From Maylandia zebra (taxonomy: Eukaryota > Chordata > Actinopteri > Cichliformes > Cichlidae), in the NCBI RefSeq assembly GCF_041146795.1, contig NC_135168.1, positions 13,095,631 to 13,159,630 of the forward strand: a stretch of DNA of 64,000 nt, read 5' to 3'. Below, one piece after another: positions 36,952 through 46,586 of this stretch (its first letter is position 1; each line of letters opens with the position of its first letter). A program made the translations under genes and the position numbers. Under the pieces are notes generated by a model that was not told the DNA's origin, did not search any database, and saw nothing but the letters and a program-made list of their open reading frames with translations.

Positions 36952-37227
36952 CATAACATACAGACTAGTACCTTTGTTCACGTGTATGTTAATGAACCTA
37001 TGTATATTCATGTAACCTCAATAAAAGAGCAGTGTTACGAGGGAACGGACGAGAGCGACTGTGGTCAAGCGAAGGAACGGCATTGGTCCAGGTCTCTCCC
37101 GTGCACGAGAAACATAAAGAACTACTCGTGTCTTGCTTTGTTGTGTAGCTGGATTGAACGATCCAGCGAACAGGTTTATGCTACAAACCTATCAACCATC
37201 AATTTCACACCGAGCCTCGACTCTCAC
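36580..37227 (+). mobile_element. Second LTR-like copy with internal (CA)n
   Basis: It parallels the outer parts of 14403-18191: TTTATATT start, CATATATGCT, GTTCTGGCAT, GGGGTCACAC, the CA tract and AATAAAAGAGCAGTGTTACG, then GGAACGGACGAGAGCGACTG. The arrangement fits an LTR with a polyadenylation signal. No internal viral genes are present, so it would be a solo LTR. Ends are approximate. Confidence 0.4.
36869..36948. repeat. (CA)n microsatellite
   Basis: About 40 CA units inside the LTR-like copy; the His/Thr frame over it is an artefact. Confidence 0.95.
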
Positions 37228-37285
37228 GGCCCGGTACCAAACGACTCACGGACCGGTCCGTGACCCGGGGGTTGGGAACCGCTGA
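37228..37285. mobile_element. hAT end fragment
   Basis: The sequence GGGGGTTGGGAACCGCTGAG after GGACCGGTCCGTGACC is the terminal type (reverse complement CAGCGGTTCCCAACC) found at the ends of hAT/Charlie-like repeats. Only one end is present. Confidence 0.45.
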
Positions 37286-38928
37286 GTTAACGCATGAGTA
37301 GTTCAGGGCTGCACGTCATTTTCATTGTTAATATCTTTGTGAAAAGCACATTAATGTGAAAATCTTCATGAGAGTCAGAGGCCCTACAACACGATTAAAG
37401 ATTCATTCAAAAGAAAATCACAAGTTATTATCATCTTCAGAACATTTCATTAAACATTAGAGACAGACTGCTGTGTACATCTCATCTCTATCCAAACAAC
37501 CTACAGTCCACAAACACATCATGAACCAGTGCTCTGGGCTGTGGTCTGTCCCCAGTTACATGGATCAGCTGGTTCCCTGGAGGTGACTGCTGCTGTGGTT
37601 TGGAGCGGATGAATAAACCTGAACTGAATCAGGTGTCCAGTTACTTTTGGTCCCTTTAAACCAGGCTGTCACATGTTCAGCATGTGAAACTCCTCCTCCT
37701 CCGTGAAAACGGGTGTGGGTCTCAATCAGCCAAGGTTTTGGGTGAACCCATTGTGAGATCTAGCCCCACGCTATCATGTGATTTCCTGTGATTAAATGTC
37801 CCAGGATGTGAGTGGGCGTTAAGACGTCCATGTCCCTCTTCAAGCAACTTAAAGAAGTCCAGACGCTTTTCTTTCCAAGCTCCTTCAACAACATCATTCA
37901 TAGAACAGCTTCCAGCTTCTTTTGCTCGGCTACAGTTTGGATGGATTTGCATTTAAAGATGCAACAAGACTAAAATGGTTAGGGTCAGGAGGTCAAAGGT
38001 CAGAGCTCCTGTGGGTCTGAGGGCGGCCTCACGCTGGAGAAGGATGAAGGAGTCTGACCTGAGCCAGTGTTTGACATGAACACATCAGCACTGCTGTCAG
38101 TGAGCCTAACGACAGCCGTTAGCATCATTTCAGTGTTTCAGTCATAAAAACACTTCCTGTCTCTGTGGTGGTTACAGTGACATCATGCAGTTTGTGCTTT
38201 GACCTCCAGAGGGCGACAAATCAGCACAGACAGAGAGCTCCATTCAAACTTTGCTGCCATCAGGAATAATTCTTCAAATATAATCATCAGTGTTTGAGCA
38301 GTTATGATATCAGGGACAATCTAGACATGTGTGACAATACTGAACATGTCACATGACACACCTCAAACATCATGTGATCCACTCTCAGTCTGCACTTTCA
38401 TTCATGACTTCAACAGGTTGAAATGAGCTTTGAAGAAACATCAGTGAAATAAATCTTTCATGGATTCATGTGAGCAGCAGATGAACTTTGTACCAACAAC
38501 ATCTTCAATAACAGAGTCTGAATGAAGCTCAGGTGTTGATGCTGCTCACTGATTGGACGCTTGCTTTCAGCTCTGCTCTCAGTCTTTACTGCACAGGTGA
38601 AGGTAGAAAGTGTGACTGGATCTATAGACTGGAAACAGAGAAACATGCTGAACATTTGAAGCTTTGCAGCAGAAATGTTCATGTTACAAATACAGCAGAG
38701 CTGATCTGGGATCAGTGTGTTCACACCTGCAGCTACAACAAGGTTTCATGTCTCCACACGTCAGCATGTGAACTTTACTCTGACTCAGTCTGAGCAGTCA
38801 GACGGCATATTTTTAAAGTTAACACATCAGCACACACAGAGCTGAGCCCCTCCCACCTGTGCTGAGTTTCAGGTGAAGTCCCGCCTCCTTCCAGGAAGCA
38901 GCTCACCTGTGTGTCCGTGTTTAGTGTC
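37286..38928. other. Intergenic, with one dispersed repeat
   Basis: No gene is seen. Around 37825-37890 the sequence CAAGCAACTTAAAGAAGTCC and AGACGCTTTTCTTTCC is the reverse complement of the repeat at 3478-3545. Confidence 0.45.
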
Positions 38929-39157
38929 CAGGGCCCTGTTTCAGGAAGCCGGTTTAGTGGAAAAACTGAGTAAGTATACCCTGAGTTAACGAAAACTCTG
39001 GGTTTTCGGTTTCACAAAGCGAGTTCAGCTGCAGCCTGAGTGAGTCACTATGACGACACACTCCGTGAAGCTAACCTGCCCCCTAGCAGGTTTACTACAA
39101 CTAACCCTGACTGTCTCCGCCCCTTTGTCGGAAACCTGACAGTAGGAAGTGTCGGAC

Positions 39158-40439
39158 ATGGCGTGCCACTTCCTTGAAGAGCCAGTAGATCGTGAAGCCC
39201 AAATTCTCCGCAGAGCTCTCCGCCGGGAGAGAGTGATCAGAGCGCGTTTGGACATTTTATCATTTCCTGATGATTTTCTGTGCGAACGTTACCGTTTCTC
39301 AGCACAATCTATAATTTATTTGGATAACATCCTCAGGCCATATATTACGCATGTGACACATCGCGGACATGCTCTCAGTTCATTGCATATTATTTGTATT
39401 GCACTTCGGTTTCTTGCAAACGGGAGCTTTCTGTATAATATTGGTGACGCTGAGCACGTTTCCAAGGCTACCGTCTGTCGGGCAGTCAGGAATGTTACAG
39501 TTGCACTGAAACGTCTCCTGTACTCGTTTGTGGTGTTCCCCGGTCACAGACCCACAAGATTTATCAAAGAGGGATGCCACAAAATTGCAGGTATCAGGAT
39601 GACCAAAACTTAATGTATGATGTGGTGATACTTGGACTACTACTTAAATTGCACATTTATTTTCAGGGTTCCCAGGCGTGATTGGCTGTACAGATGGCAC
39701 TCACATTCCAATCATTGCTCCTTCAGTAAATGAAGGAGACTATGTGAACAGGAAGTCTTTCCACAGCATTAATGTACAGGTACATAGTTCCCTGTAGCAT
39801 GTCAAACTAACAAATTATTTCATTATAGTAATGGATGCTAATTTGTGTTCTCTGCACTGTGAAGATCATATATGATGCTGCCAACATTATCACAAATGTG
39901 GAAGCCAAGTGGCCAGGCTCTGTCCATGACTCACAAATATTCCATGAATGTACACTGAGCACAAAATTTGGACATGGTGAGTTGAGAATACTTTAAAATA
40001 TATAAAGACCAATTGCTTCAGGGACATTTGAACTGAAGTGTACCCTTCTGTCTTAGGAGAGTTCACTGGCTACTTGCTTGGTGATAGGGGGTATCCATGT
40101 TTACCCTATTTGCTTACCCCTTACCCTGACCCTGAACCGGGCCCACAGCAGCGATATAATCTGGCTAATTGCAGGACAAGAGCCAGAATTGAAATGACTA
40201 TCGGAATGCTTAAGGCCCGGTTCCAGTGCCTGCAAAGACTCAGGGTCACCCCAGAAAGGGCATGTGACATTATTGTGGCATGTGTGATTCTTCACAACAT
40301 TGCCACAATTAGAGGAGAACACTGTCCTTCTGAACCAAACATCAGCAGTGATCCAAACCATGAACATCCTGACCCTCCCACGGACATACAAGATGGAAGA
40401 GCAGTCAGAGACACCATATGTCACAATCATTTCTTTTGA
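39158..40439 (+). CDS. HARBI1-like Harbinger transposase, copy 1
   Basis: Four exons (39158-39590, 39667-39779, 39865-39976, 40057-40439) with GT-AG borders give 346 aa; human HARBI1 is 349 aa. The start is ATG in [13 protein letters not shown]. The DDE nuclease core is visible: D154 in [13 protein letters not shown]204 in GSVHDSQIF (D229 in LGDRGYP is also conserved) and E265 in [11 protein letters not shown]. The enzyme cuts and reinserts Harbinger DNA and in this superfamily needs the element's Myb-like partner for nuclear entry and end binding. Three residues differ from the motif forms seen in copy 2: IIYDA for IICDA, IFHEC for IFREC and RFLANG for RFFANG. No frame break. Confidence 0.92.
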
Positions 40440-40528
40440 CCCATCACCTCAACATGTTGAAAGAAGAATAAACAGATTTTTTGTTCAACTGGCTTTATTG
40501 GTCGCCTGTATTTCCTGTACACAAAGTA

Positions 40529-42150
40529 TTAAAAGATGTAAACCTCATAAAGTGTCTCTGTTGCTTCCTCCTCTGTAACAGCTGTCAATGTTTCTTCATT
40601 ATTTTCCTGTAGTAAAGAAATAAACAACATTGCTGTTCTACTGTAAACTCATATAATCTGTGGAGTATTACTCACAACTGCATGTTGGTCTGGCTCAACA
40701 GGAGGCTGCACCAGATGCAGTACACCATCACCATCAACTGATAGAATATGAGGTTTATACAGGTCACTTATAACTTACAAGGGACCAAATGGCAATTAAC
40801 AAACATACCAAGCACCTTACACTTCATTGTCATTATGCTCTCAAAGACAACCAAGGCTGAGGGAAGGCAAAATCAGTCGGAAAATAACTTCACTACAAAA
40901 TAATTCATTATGGTAAAGAGTTTATCAAATGAATGTGTCGCACTGCAAAGGTGACTGTGAAGAAAGGATGTATGCACATCATGTATTATTTTGAATTTAC
41001 ACCTTATGTAGGCACTTGTGTCTTGCGGGGTTATTGACTCAGAGGATGTCCCCGCAGAGATGCCTTCGGCCACAGGGCGCCCACTGTTTTGGCTGAGGGC
41101 CAACTGCTCAGCCTCTGTGAGTGGTGGTGGAGGACCCCCACCTGTTTTTCGGGCCTCCGCTTTTTTTCTGTTGGCTATAACGGGCCACATTTGAGCATAC
41201 AGAGTAAGCAAATATGTACTTGTAATGTGCTCAGATAATTTCAATAAGTGCTTACAGAAAGAAAATTAATGTAGCCTCTAACAGCAATTGATTTACATGG
41301 GACAAACAGACCAAGCACTATGGCTCATAATACAATTACACCTTACCTGTTTGGACTGTATTTTTATATTTCATTTTTACTTGCTGCCAGGCACGTTTGG
41401 GGCCTGTTGGGTTGCACCTGCGCTCACATCACATCACAAAATAAAATGTATATGTAGTGGCAATTCCTTTACTTTTGTAAGATCAAACGTCCCACAACTT
41501 AAAGTCCACAAGCCACTGCTGCACTGAGGTAATATTTCGTACGCAGGCAAAAGAAGTCCATTGTCCAAACCTTTTAGTTGAGAGTTTTGGTTTTGGTTTA
41601 TTTATCCATTTGGCAAGCAATAACAAGATCCTTCCTACTGCTTCTCCTGCTCTGGTAAAAAACCATAGGCCCACCCCAATGCATGCTGGTCCTATACCAG
41701 TCTCTTTATTTATAGAAACAAAATGGCCCTACAGCTCTTACTGACTAATTTAACAAAATAACAACAAACAAAACAAATCATTTAAAACAAAATATTAACC
41801 GACAAATAAACCCCAAAATATAAGTAAACTAACAACAAACTTTAACTAATTTCAAAAATAAGAACAAAAACAAAAATAAAGAACAAATAGCTCCAACAGT
41901 ATAAAATAACAAATAAAATAACATATGATAAAATAACGTGTTAAATGGGTGGAAATCCCTCGATCAATGTTTAAATTAACACTCACGCATTGACTCTGTC
42001 GGCTATGTTTTGCCATGCATGCTTTTGCAGCTGTGGCTGTGTTACTTTTTTCCGCGGAATTTGCATGTTATCGGCATATGCTGCCATCAGAATTTCGGCC
42101 TCAAGCGCTGTGAAATACATTGACCGCGCCTTCTTTCCCTCCGTCTCCAT
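40529..42150 (-). CDS. Harbinger Myb/SANT-like partner protein, copy 1
   Basis: Five minus-strand exons (41987-42150, 41347-41417, 41001-41174, 40676-40737, 40529-40606) give 549 nt and 182 aa. Exon 1 starts METEGKKARSMYFTALEAEI and, with exon 2 (CNPTGPKRAWQQVKMKYKN), forms a Myb/SANT-like trihelix domain of the NAIF1 type. Exon 3 continues with ANRKKAEARKTGGG, a proline run and LTEAEQLALSQNSGRPVAEG. The last exons encode an acidic tail ending EVYIF. In Harbinger elements this protein binds the terminal repeats and carries the transposase to the nucleus. It is convergent with the transposase, with 90 bp between stops. The donor after exon 3 has a changed -1 base but keeps GTAAAT. Confidence 0.85.
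41452..41902. other. 451-bp segment present only in Harbinger copy 1
   Basis: It lies in intron 1 of the Myb gene. The four bases GTAT occur at both edges (at about 41449 and 41899), and copy 2 joins directly across one GTAT at about 44888. The segment is AT-rich, with no terminal repeats and no frame. Confidence 0.75.
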
Positions 42151-42592
42151 GGTGACTCGCTTAATCTGTGCTCCGCTTATCAGGGCTTTATGTATCCTCG
42201 TCCGCGCGCTTCACTTGGGGTTAAAGCAACTCCGCGTTGACTGAACTAATTGTTATCAGCCTTTCTGAAACGGAATATTCCGAGTTGGACAGTTCGGGGT
42301 TACTCAACCGTGAGTGTCGTTTTTCACTCTGAGTTTTCCAAACCGGCTTCCTGAAACAGGGCCCAGGGCCCTGTTTCAGGAAGCCGGTTTAGTGGAAAAA
42401 CTGAGTAAGTATACCCTGAGTTAACGAAAACTCTGGGTTTTCGGTTTCACAAAGCGAGTTCAGCTGCAGCCTGAGTGAGTCACTATGACGACACACTCCG
42501 TGAAGCTAACCTGCCCCCTAGCAGGTTTACTACAACTAACCCTGACTGTCCCCGCCTCTTTGTCGGAAACCTGACAGTAGGAAGTGTCGGAC

Positions 42593-43874
42593 ATGGCGTG
42601 CCACTTCCTTGAAGAGCCAGTAGATCGTGAAGCCCAAATTCTCTGCAGAGCTCTCCGCCGGGAGAGAGTGATCAGAGCGCGTTTGGACATTTTATCATTT
42701 CCTGATGATTTTCTGTGCGAACGTTACCGTTTCTCAGCACAATCTATAATTTATTTGGATAACATCCTCAGGCCATATATTACGCATGTGACACATCGCG
42801 GACATGCTCTCAGTTCATTGCATATTATTTGTATTGCACTTCGGTTTTTTGCAAACGGGAGCTTTCTGTATAATATTGGTGACGCTGAGCACGTTTCCAA
42901 GGCTACCGTCTGTCGGGCAGTCAGGAATGTTACAGTTGCACTGAAACGTCTCCTGTACTCGTTTGTGGTGTTCCCCGGTCATAGACCCACAAGATTCATC
43001 AAAGAGGGATGCCACAAAATTGCAGGTATCAGGATGACCAAAACTTAATGTATGATGTGGTGATACTTGGACTACTACTTAAATTGCACATTTATTTTCA
43101 GGGTTCCCAGGCGTGATTGGCTGTACAGATGGCACTCACATTCCAATCATTGCTCCTTCAGTAAATGAAGGAGACTATGTGAACAGGAAGTCTTTCCACA
43201 GCATTAATGTACAGGTACATAGTTCCCTGTAGCATGTCAAACTAACAAATTATTTCATTATAGTAATGGATGCTAATTTGTGTTCTCTGCACTGTGAAGA
43301 TCATATGTGATGCTGCCAACATTATCACAAATGTGGAAGCCAAGTGGCCAGGCTCTGTCCATGACTCACAAATATTCCGTGAATGTACACTGAGCACAAA
43401 ATTTGGACATGGTGAGTTGAGAATACTTTAAAATATATAAAGACCAATTGCTTCAGGGACATTTGAACTGAAGTGTACCCTTCTGTCTTAGGAGAGTTCA
43501 CTGGCTACTTGCTTGGTGATAGGGGGTATCCATGTTTACCCTATTTGCTTACCCCTTACCCTGACCCTGAACCGGGCCCACAGCAGCGATATAATCTGGC
43601 TAATTGCAGGACAAGAGCCAGAATTGAAATGACTATCAGAATGCTTAAGGCCTGGTTCCAGTGCCTGCAAAGACTCAGGGTCACCCCAGAAAGGGCATGT
43701 GACATTATTGTGGCATGTGTGATTCTTCACAACATTGCCACAATTAGAGGAGAACACTGTCCTTCTGAACCAAACATCAGCAGTGATCCAAACCATGAAC
43801 ATCCTGACCCTCCCACGGACATACAAGATGGAAGCGCAGTCAGAGACACCATATGTCACAATCATTTCTTTTGA
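42593..43874 (+). CDS. HARBI1-like Harbinger transposase, copy 2
   Basis: Exons 42593-43025, 43102-43214, 43300-43411 and 43492-43874 mirror copy 1 at an offset of 3435 bp and give 346 aa with all DDE residues. Copy 2 keeps IICDA and IFREC but has RMLKAWF where copy 1 has GMLKARF, two non-conservative changes right after the catalytic glutamate that could weaken the enzyme. No frameshift or stop. Confidence 0.92.
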
Positions 43875-43963
43875 CCCATCACCTCAACATGTTGAAAGAA
43901 GAATAAACTGATTTTTTGTTCAACTGGCTTTATTGGTCGCCTGTATTTCCTGTACACAAAGTA

Positions 43964-45137
43964 TTAAAAGATGTAAACCTCATAAAGTGTCTCTGTTGCT
44001 TCCTCCTCTGTAACAGCTGTCAATGTTTCTTCATTATTTTCCTGTAGTAAAGAAATAAACAACATTGCTGTTCTACTGTAAACTCATATAATCTGTGGAG
44101 TATTACTCACAACTGCATGTTGGTCTGGCTCAACAGGAGGCTGCACCAGATGCAGTACACCATCACCATCAACTGATAGAATATGAGGTTTATACAGGTC
44201 ACTTCTAACTTACAAGGGACCAAATGGCAATTAACAAACATACCAAGCACCTTACACTTCATTGTCATTATGCTCTCAAAGACAACCAAGACTGAGGGAA
44301 GGCAAAATCAGTCGGAAAATAACTTCACTACAAAATAATTCATTATGGTAAAGAGTTTATCAAATGAATGTGTCGCACTGCAAAGGTGACTGTGAAGAAA
44401 GGATGTATGCACATCATGTATTATTTTGAATTTACCCCTTATGTAGGCACTTGTGTCTTGCGGGGTTATTGACTCAGAGGATGTCCCCGCAGAGATGCCT
44501 TCGGCCACAGGGCGCCCACTGTTTTGGCTGAGGGCCAACTGCTCAGCCTCTGTGAGTGGTGGTGGTGGAGGACCCCCACCTGTTTTTCGGGCCTCCGCTT
44601 TTTTTCTGTTGGCTATAACGGGCCACATTTGAGCATACAGAGTAAGCAAATATGTACTTGTAATGTGCTCAGATAATTTCAATAAGTGCTTACAGAAAGA
44701 AAATTAATGTAGCCTCTAACTGCAATTGATTTACATCGGACAAACAGACCAAGCACTATGGCTCATAATACAATTACACCTTACCTGTTTGGACTATATT
44801 TTTATATTTCATTTTTACTTGCTGCCAGGCACGTTTGGGGCCTGTTGGGTTGCACCTGCGCTCACATCACATCACAAAATAAAATGTATAAAATAACAAA
44901 TAAAATAACATATGATAAAATAACGTGTTAAATGGGTGGAAATCCCTCGATCAATGTTTAAATTAACACTCACGCATTGACTCTGTCGGCTATGTTTTGC
45001 CATGCATGCTTTTGCAGCTGTGGCTGTGTTACTTTTTTCCGCGGAATTTGCATGTTATCGGCATATGCTGCCATCAGAATTTCGGCCTCAAGCGCTGTGA
45101 AATACATTGACCGCGCCTTCTTTCCCTCCGTCTCCAT
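43964..45137 (-). CDS. Harbinger Myb/SANT-like partner protein, copy 2
   Basis: Exons 44974-45137, 44785-44855, 44436-44612, 44111-44172 and 43964-44041 give 183 aa, one proline longer than copy 1 in the PPPPP run. Exon 2 encodes KYKNIVQT where copy 1 has KYKNTVQT; the isoleucine is the usual form. The donor after exon 3 is the stronger G|GTAAAT. Intron 1 is 451 bp shorter than in copy 1. Confidence 0.85.
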
Positions 45138-45353
45138 GGTGACTCGCTTAATCTGTGCTCCGCTTATCAGGGCTTTATGTATCCTCGTCCGCGCGCTTCA
45201 CTTGGGGTTAAAGCAACTCCGCGTTGACTGAACTAATTGTTATCAGCCTTTCTGAAACCGAATATTCCGAGTTGGACAGTTCGGGGTTACTCAACCGTGA
45301 GTGTCGTTTTTCACTCTGAGTTTTCCAAACCGGCTTCCTGAAACAGGGCCCAG

Positions 45354-46099
45354 GTGTGGAGTGGAGCTTGTTGTTGGTGTGTGAAGAAACTGTAAGTTTG
45401 CTTTGTTTCCTCCTTTAACAGTTTGTCTTTAGGAACTTTACTGTTTGTTCAGCTCGTGTTTGATTTCTTCACACAACAAACTGTGTGTGTTTGTATTTCC
45501 GGTCTCTCCATTAAAGTCAGTGTGTAATGTTTCCTGGCTAACATCAGCTGTGTGCAGCTTAGTTCAGCACAAATCTGCCCTCCATAGTTCACGGTAACGG
45601 ACTCACAGCTGGACCAACGAGGCCGAGTGTGTCCGCCACTCTGAGCTACGTTCGTGTTTGTGTACTTGTAGTTTGTACTTTGAGTTCACTCAGAGCCCAC
45701 AGAGGACGCAGCGTACGTGATGACGTCACAGCCCTTTACCTCCTTTACTGTCACTGTGATTAATATTTACACACGAGACACCTGCAGAGCGCTGACGCTA
45801 AGCTAGCACACAGCATGCTAACACTAAGCTAACGCTAAGCTAACACTAAGCTAAAGCTAAGCTAACACTAAGAGTTCTTACAGACACGAGTTAAAAAGCT
45901 GCTTTTAGTGTGTGATCAGAGTCCAGGACTGATAGCAGAGCGGCTGATGGCAGCTTCCTCTGCCTCACACTGCTGTCTGACTGCATCCAGCTGACACTGA
46001 GATGAAGCAGGAAAGAAGCAGCTGATATTTGGACAGCACACATGATGAAAGGAGGATTTCAGCTGATGTGCACATGAATGATTTGTGTTTCCTCTGCAG
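45354..46099 (+). promoter_or_regulatory. 5' region of the second NLR gene
   Basis: It starts right at the Harbinger target. A possible leader exon (about 45354-45391) ends in the donor AACT|GTAAGT. Minisatellite 45795-45875 follows. From about 45924 the sequence matches the first NLR gene; before that it does not, so the two paralogues have different leader or promoter DNA. Confidence 0.35.
45795..45875. repeat. GCTAACACTAA minisatellite
   Basis: About seven imperfect copies of an 11-12-bp unit (CTAAGCTAACA / CTAAGCTAACG). Confidence 0.75.
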
Positions 46100-46586
46100 G
46101 TAGAAAGTGTGTGTGAGCTGAATTGAGCAGCATGGATCAGTGTGAGGACAGAGAGGAGGGAGCCCCTCCCTCTAAAAGCACTCTGTGTGGGGAACATGAG
46201 AGTCAGACCAAAGCTCAGAGGTGAGATGACCATCTCTAACTGTCCATGACTCTTCTCCATGTCACAGCTCAGCACTCACATCACTGCTGCATCATTATTC
46301 ACAGGAACCAGCCTGGACCTCCACCCAGCTCTGTGTCTTATGAAAGTAACTCAGTCAAAGATGCCATTAAGATATTTGAGCAAAGACAGTCAGCTGAGAA
46401 AAGGTAAGCTAATACCAATAATATCAGCTGATATGTGATGAGAATTTTACTGAAGATTTATAACTTTTTCAGGATCCATCAGAGACTCAAACCTGGACCT
46501 CGACCCAGCTCTGTGTCCTTACAGAGTGACGGGTCTAAAGGTCTTCCCATTGAATTTAAAGCCCAGCCTGTGTCTGCTGCAGAGAG
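46100..46586 (+). CDS. N-terminal exons of the second NLR gene
   Basis: Exon 46100-46220 carries the ATG at 46132. Exons 46305-46403 ([19 protein letters not shown]) and 46473-46586 ([20 protein letters not shown]) are two related N-terminal repeats of 33 and 38 codons, all phase 2. In the first NLR gene a single exon combines the start of the former with the end of the latter. Confidence 0.85.

Larger units (their letters stand above)
38932..42363. mobile_element. PIF/Harbinger transposon, copy 1 (3432 bp)
   Basis: The terminal inverted repeats start GGCCCTGTTTCAGGAAGCC and match perfectly for about 24 bp at both ends. CAG occurs immediately outside the left end (38929-38931) and the right end (42364-42366). 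Some Harbinger families, such as zebrafish Harbinger3_DR, duplicate a 3-bp CWG target, which fits. It encodes two convergent genes, a HARBI1-like transposase and a Myb/SANT-like protein, both apparently intact, so the copy could be active. Compared with copy 2 it has 451 more bases in an intron of the Myb gene. Confidence 0.93.
42367..45350. mobile_element. PIF/Harbinger transposon, copy 2 (2984 bp)
   Basis: It has the same inverted repeats and gene order as copy 1 and is almost identical in sequence. It is separated from copy 1 by just one CAG (42364-42366) and followed by CAG at 45351-45353. Both proteins are open. It lies directly before the 5' region of the second NLR gene. Confidence 0.93.

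Noticed and set aside
36803-37015. Poly-Thr/His frame
   Set aside because: Translation of a CA microsatellite.
41990-42244. 84-codon plus-strand frame in the Harbinger copies (also 44977-45231)
   Set aside because: Antisense shadow of the Myb/SANT exon 1, which has the domain signature and splice donor.
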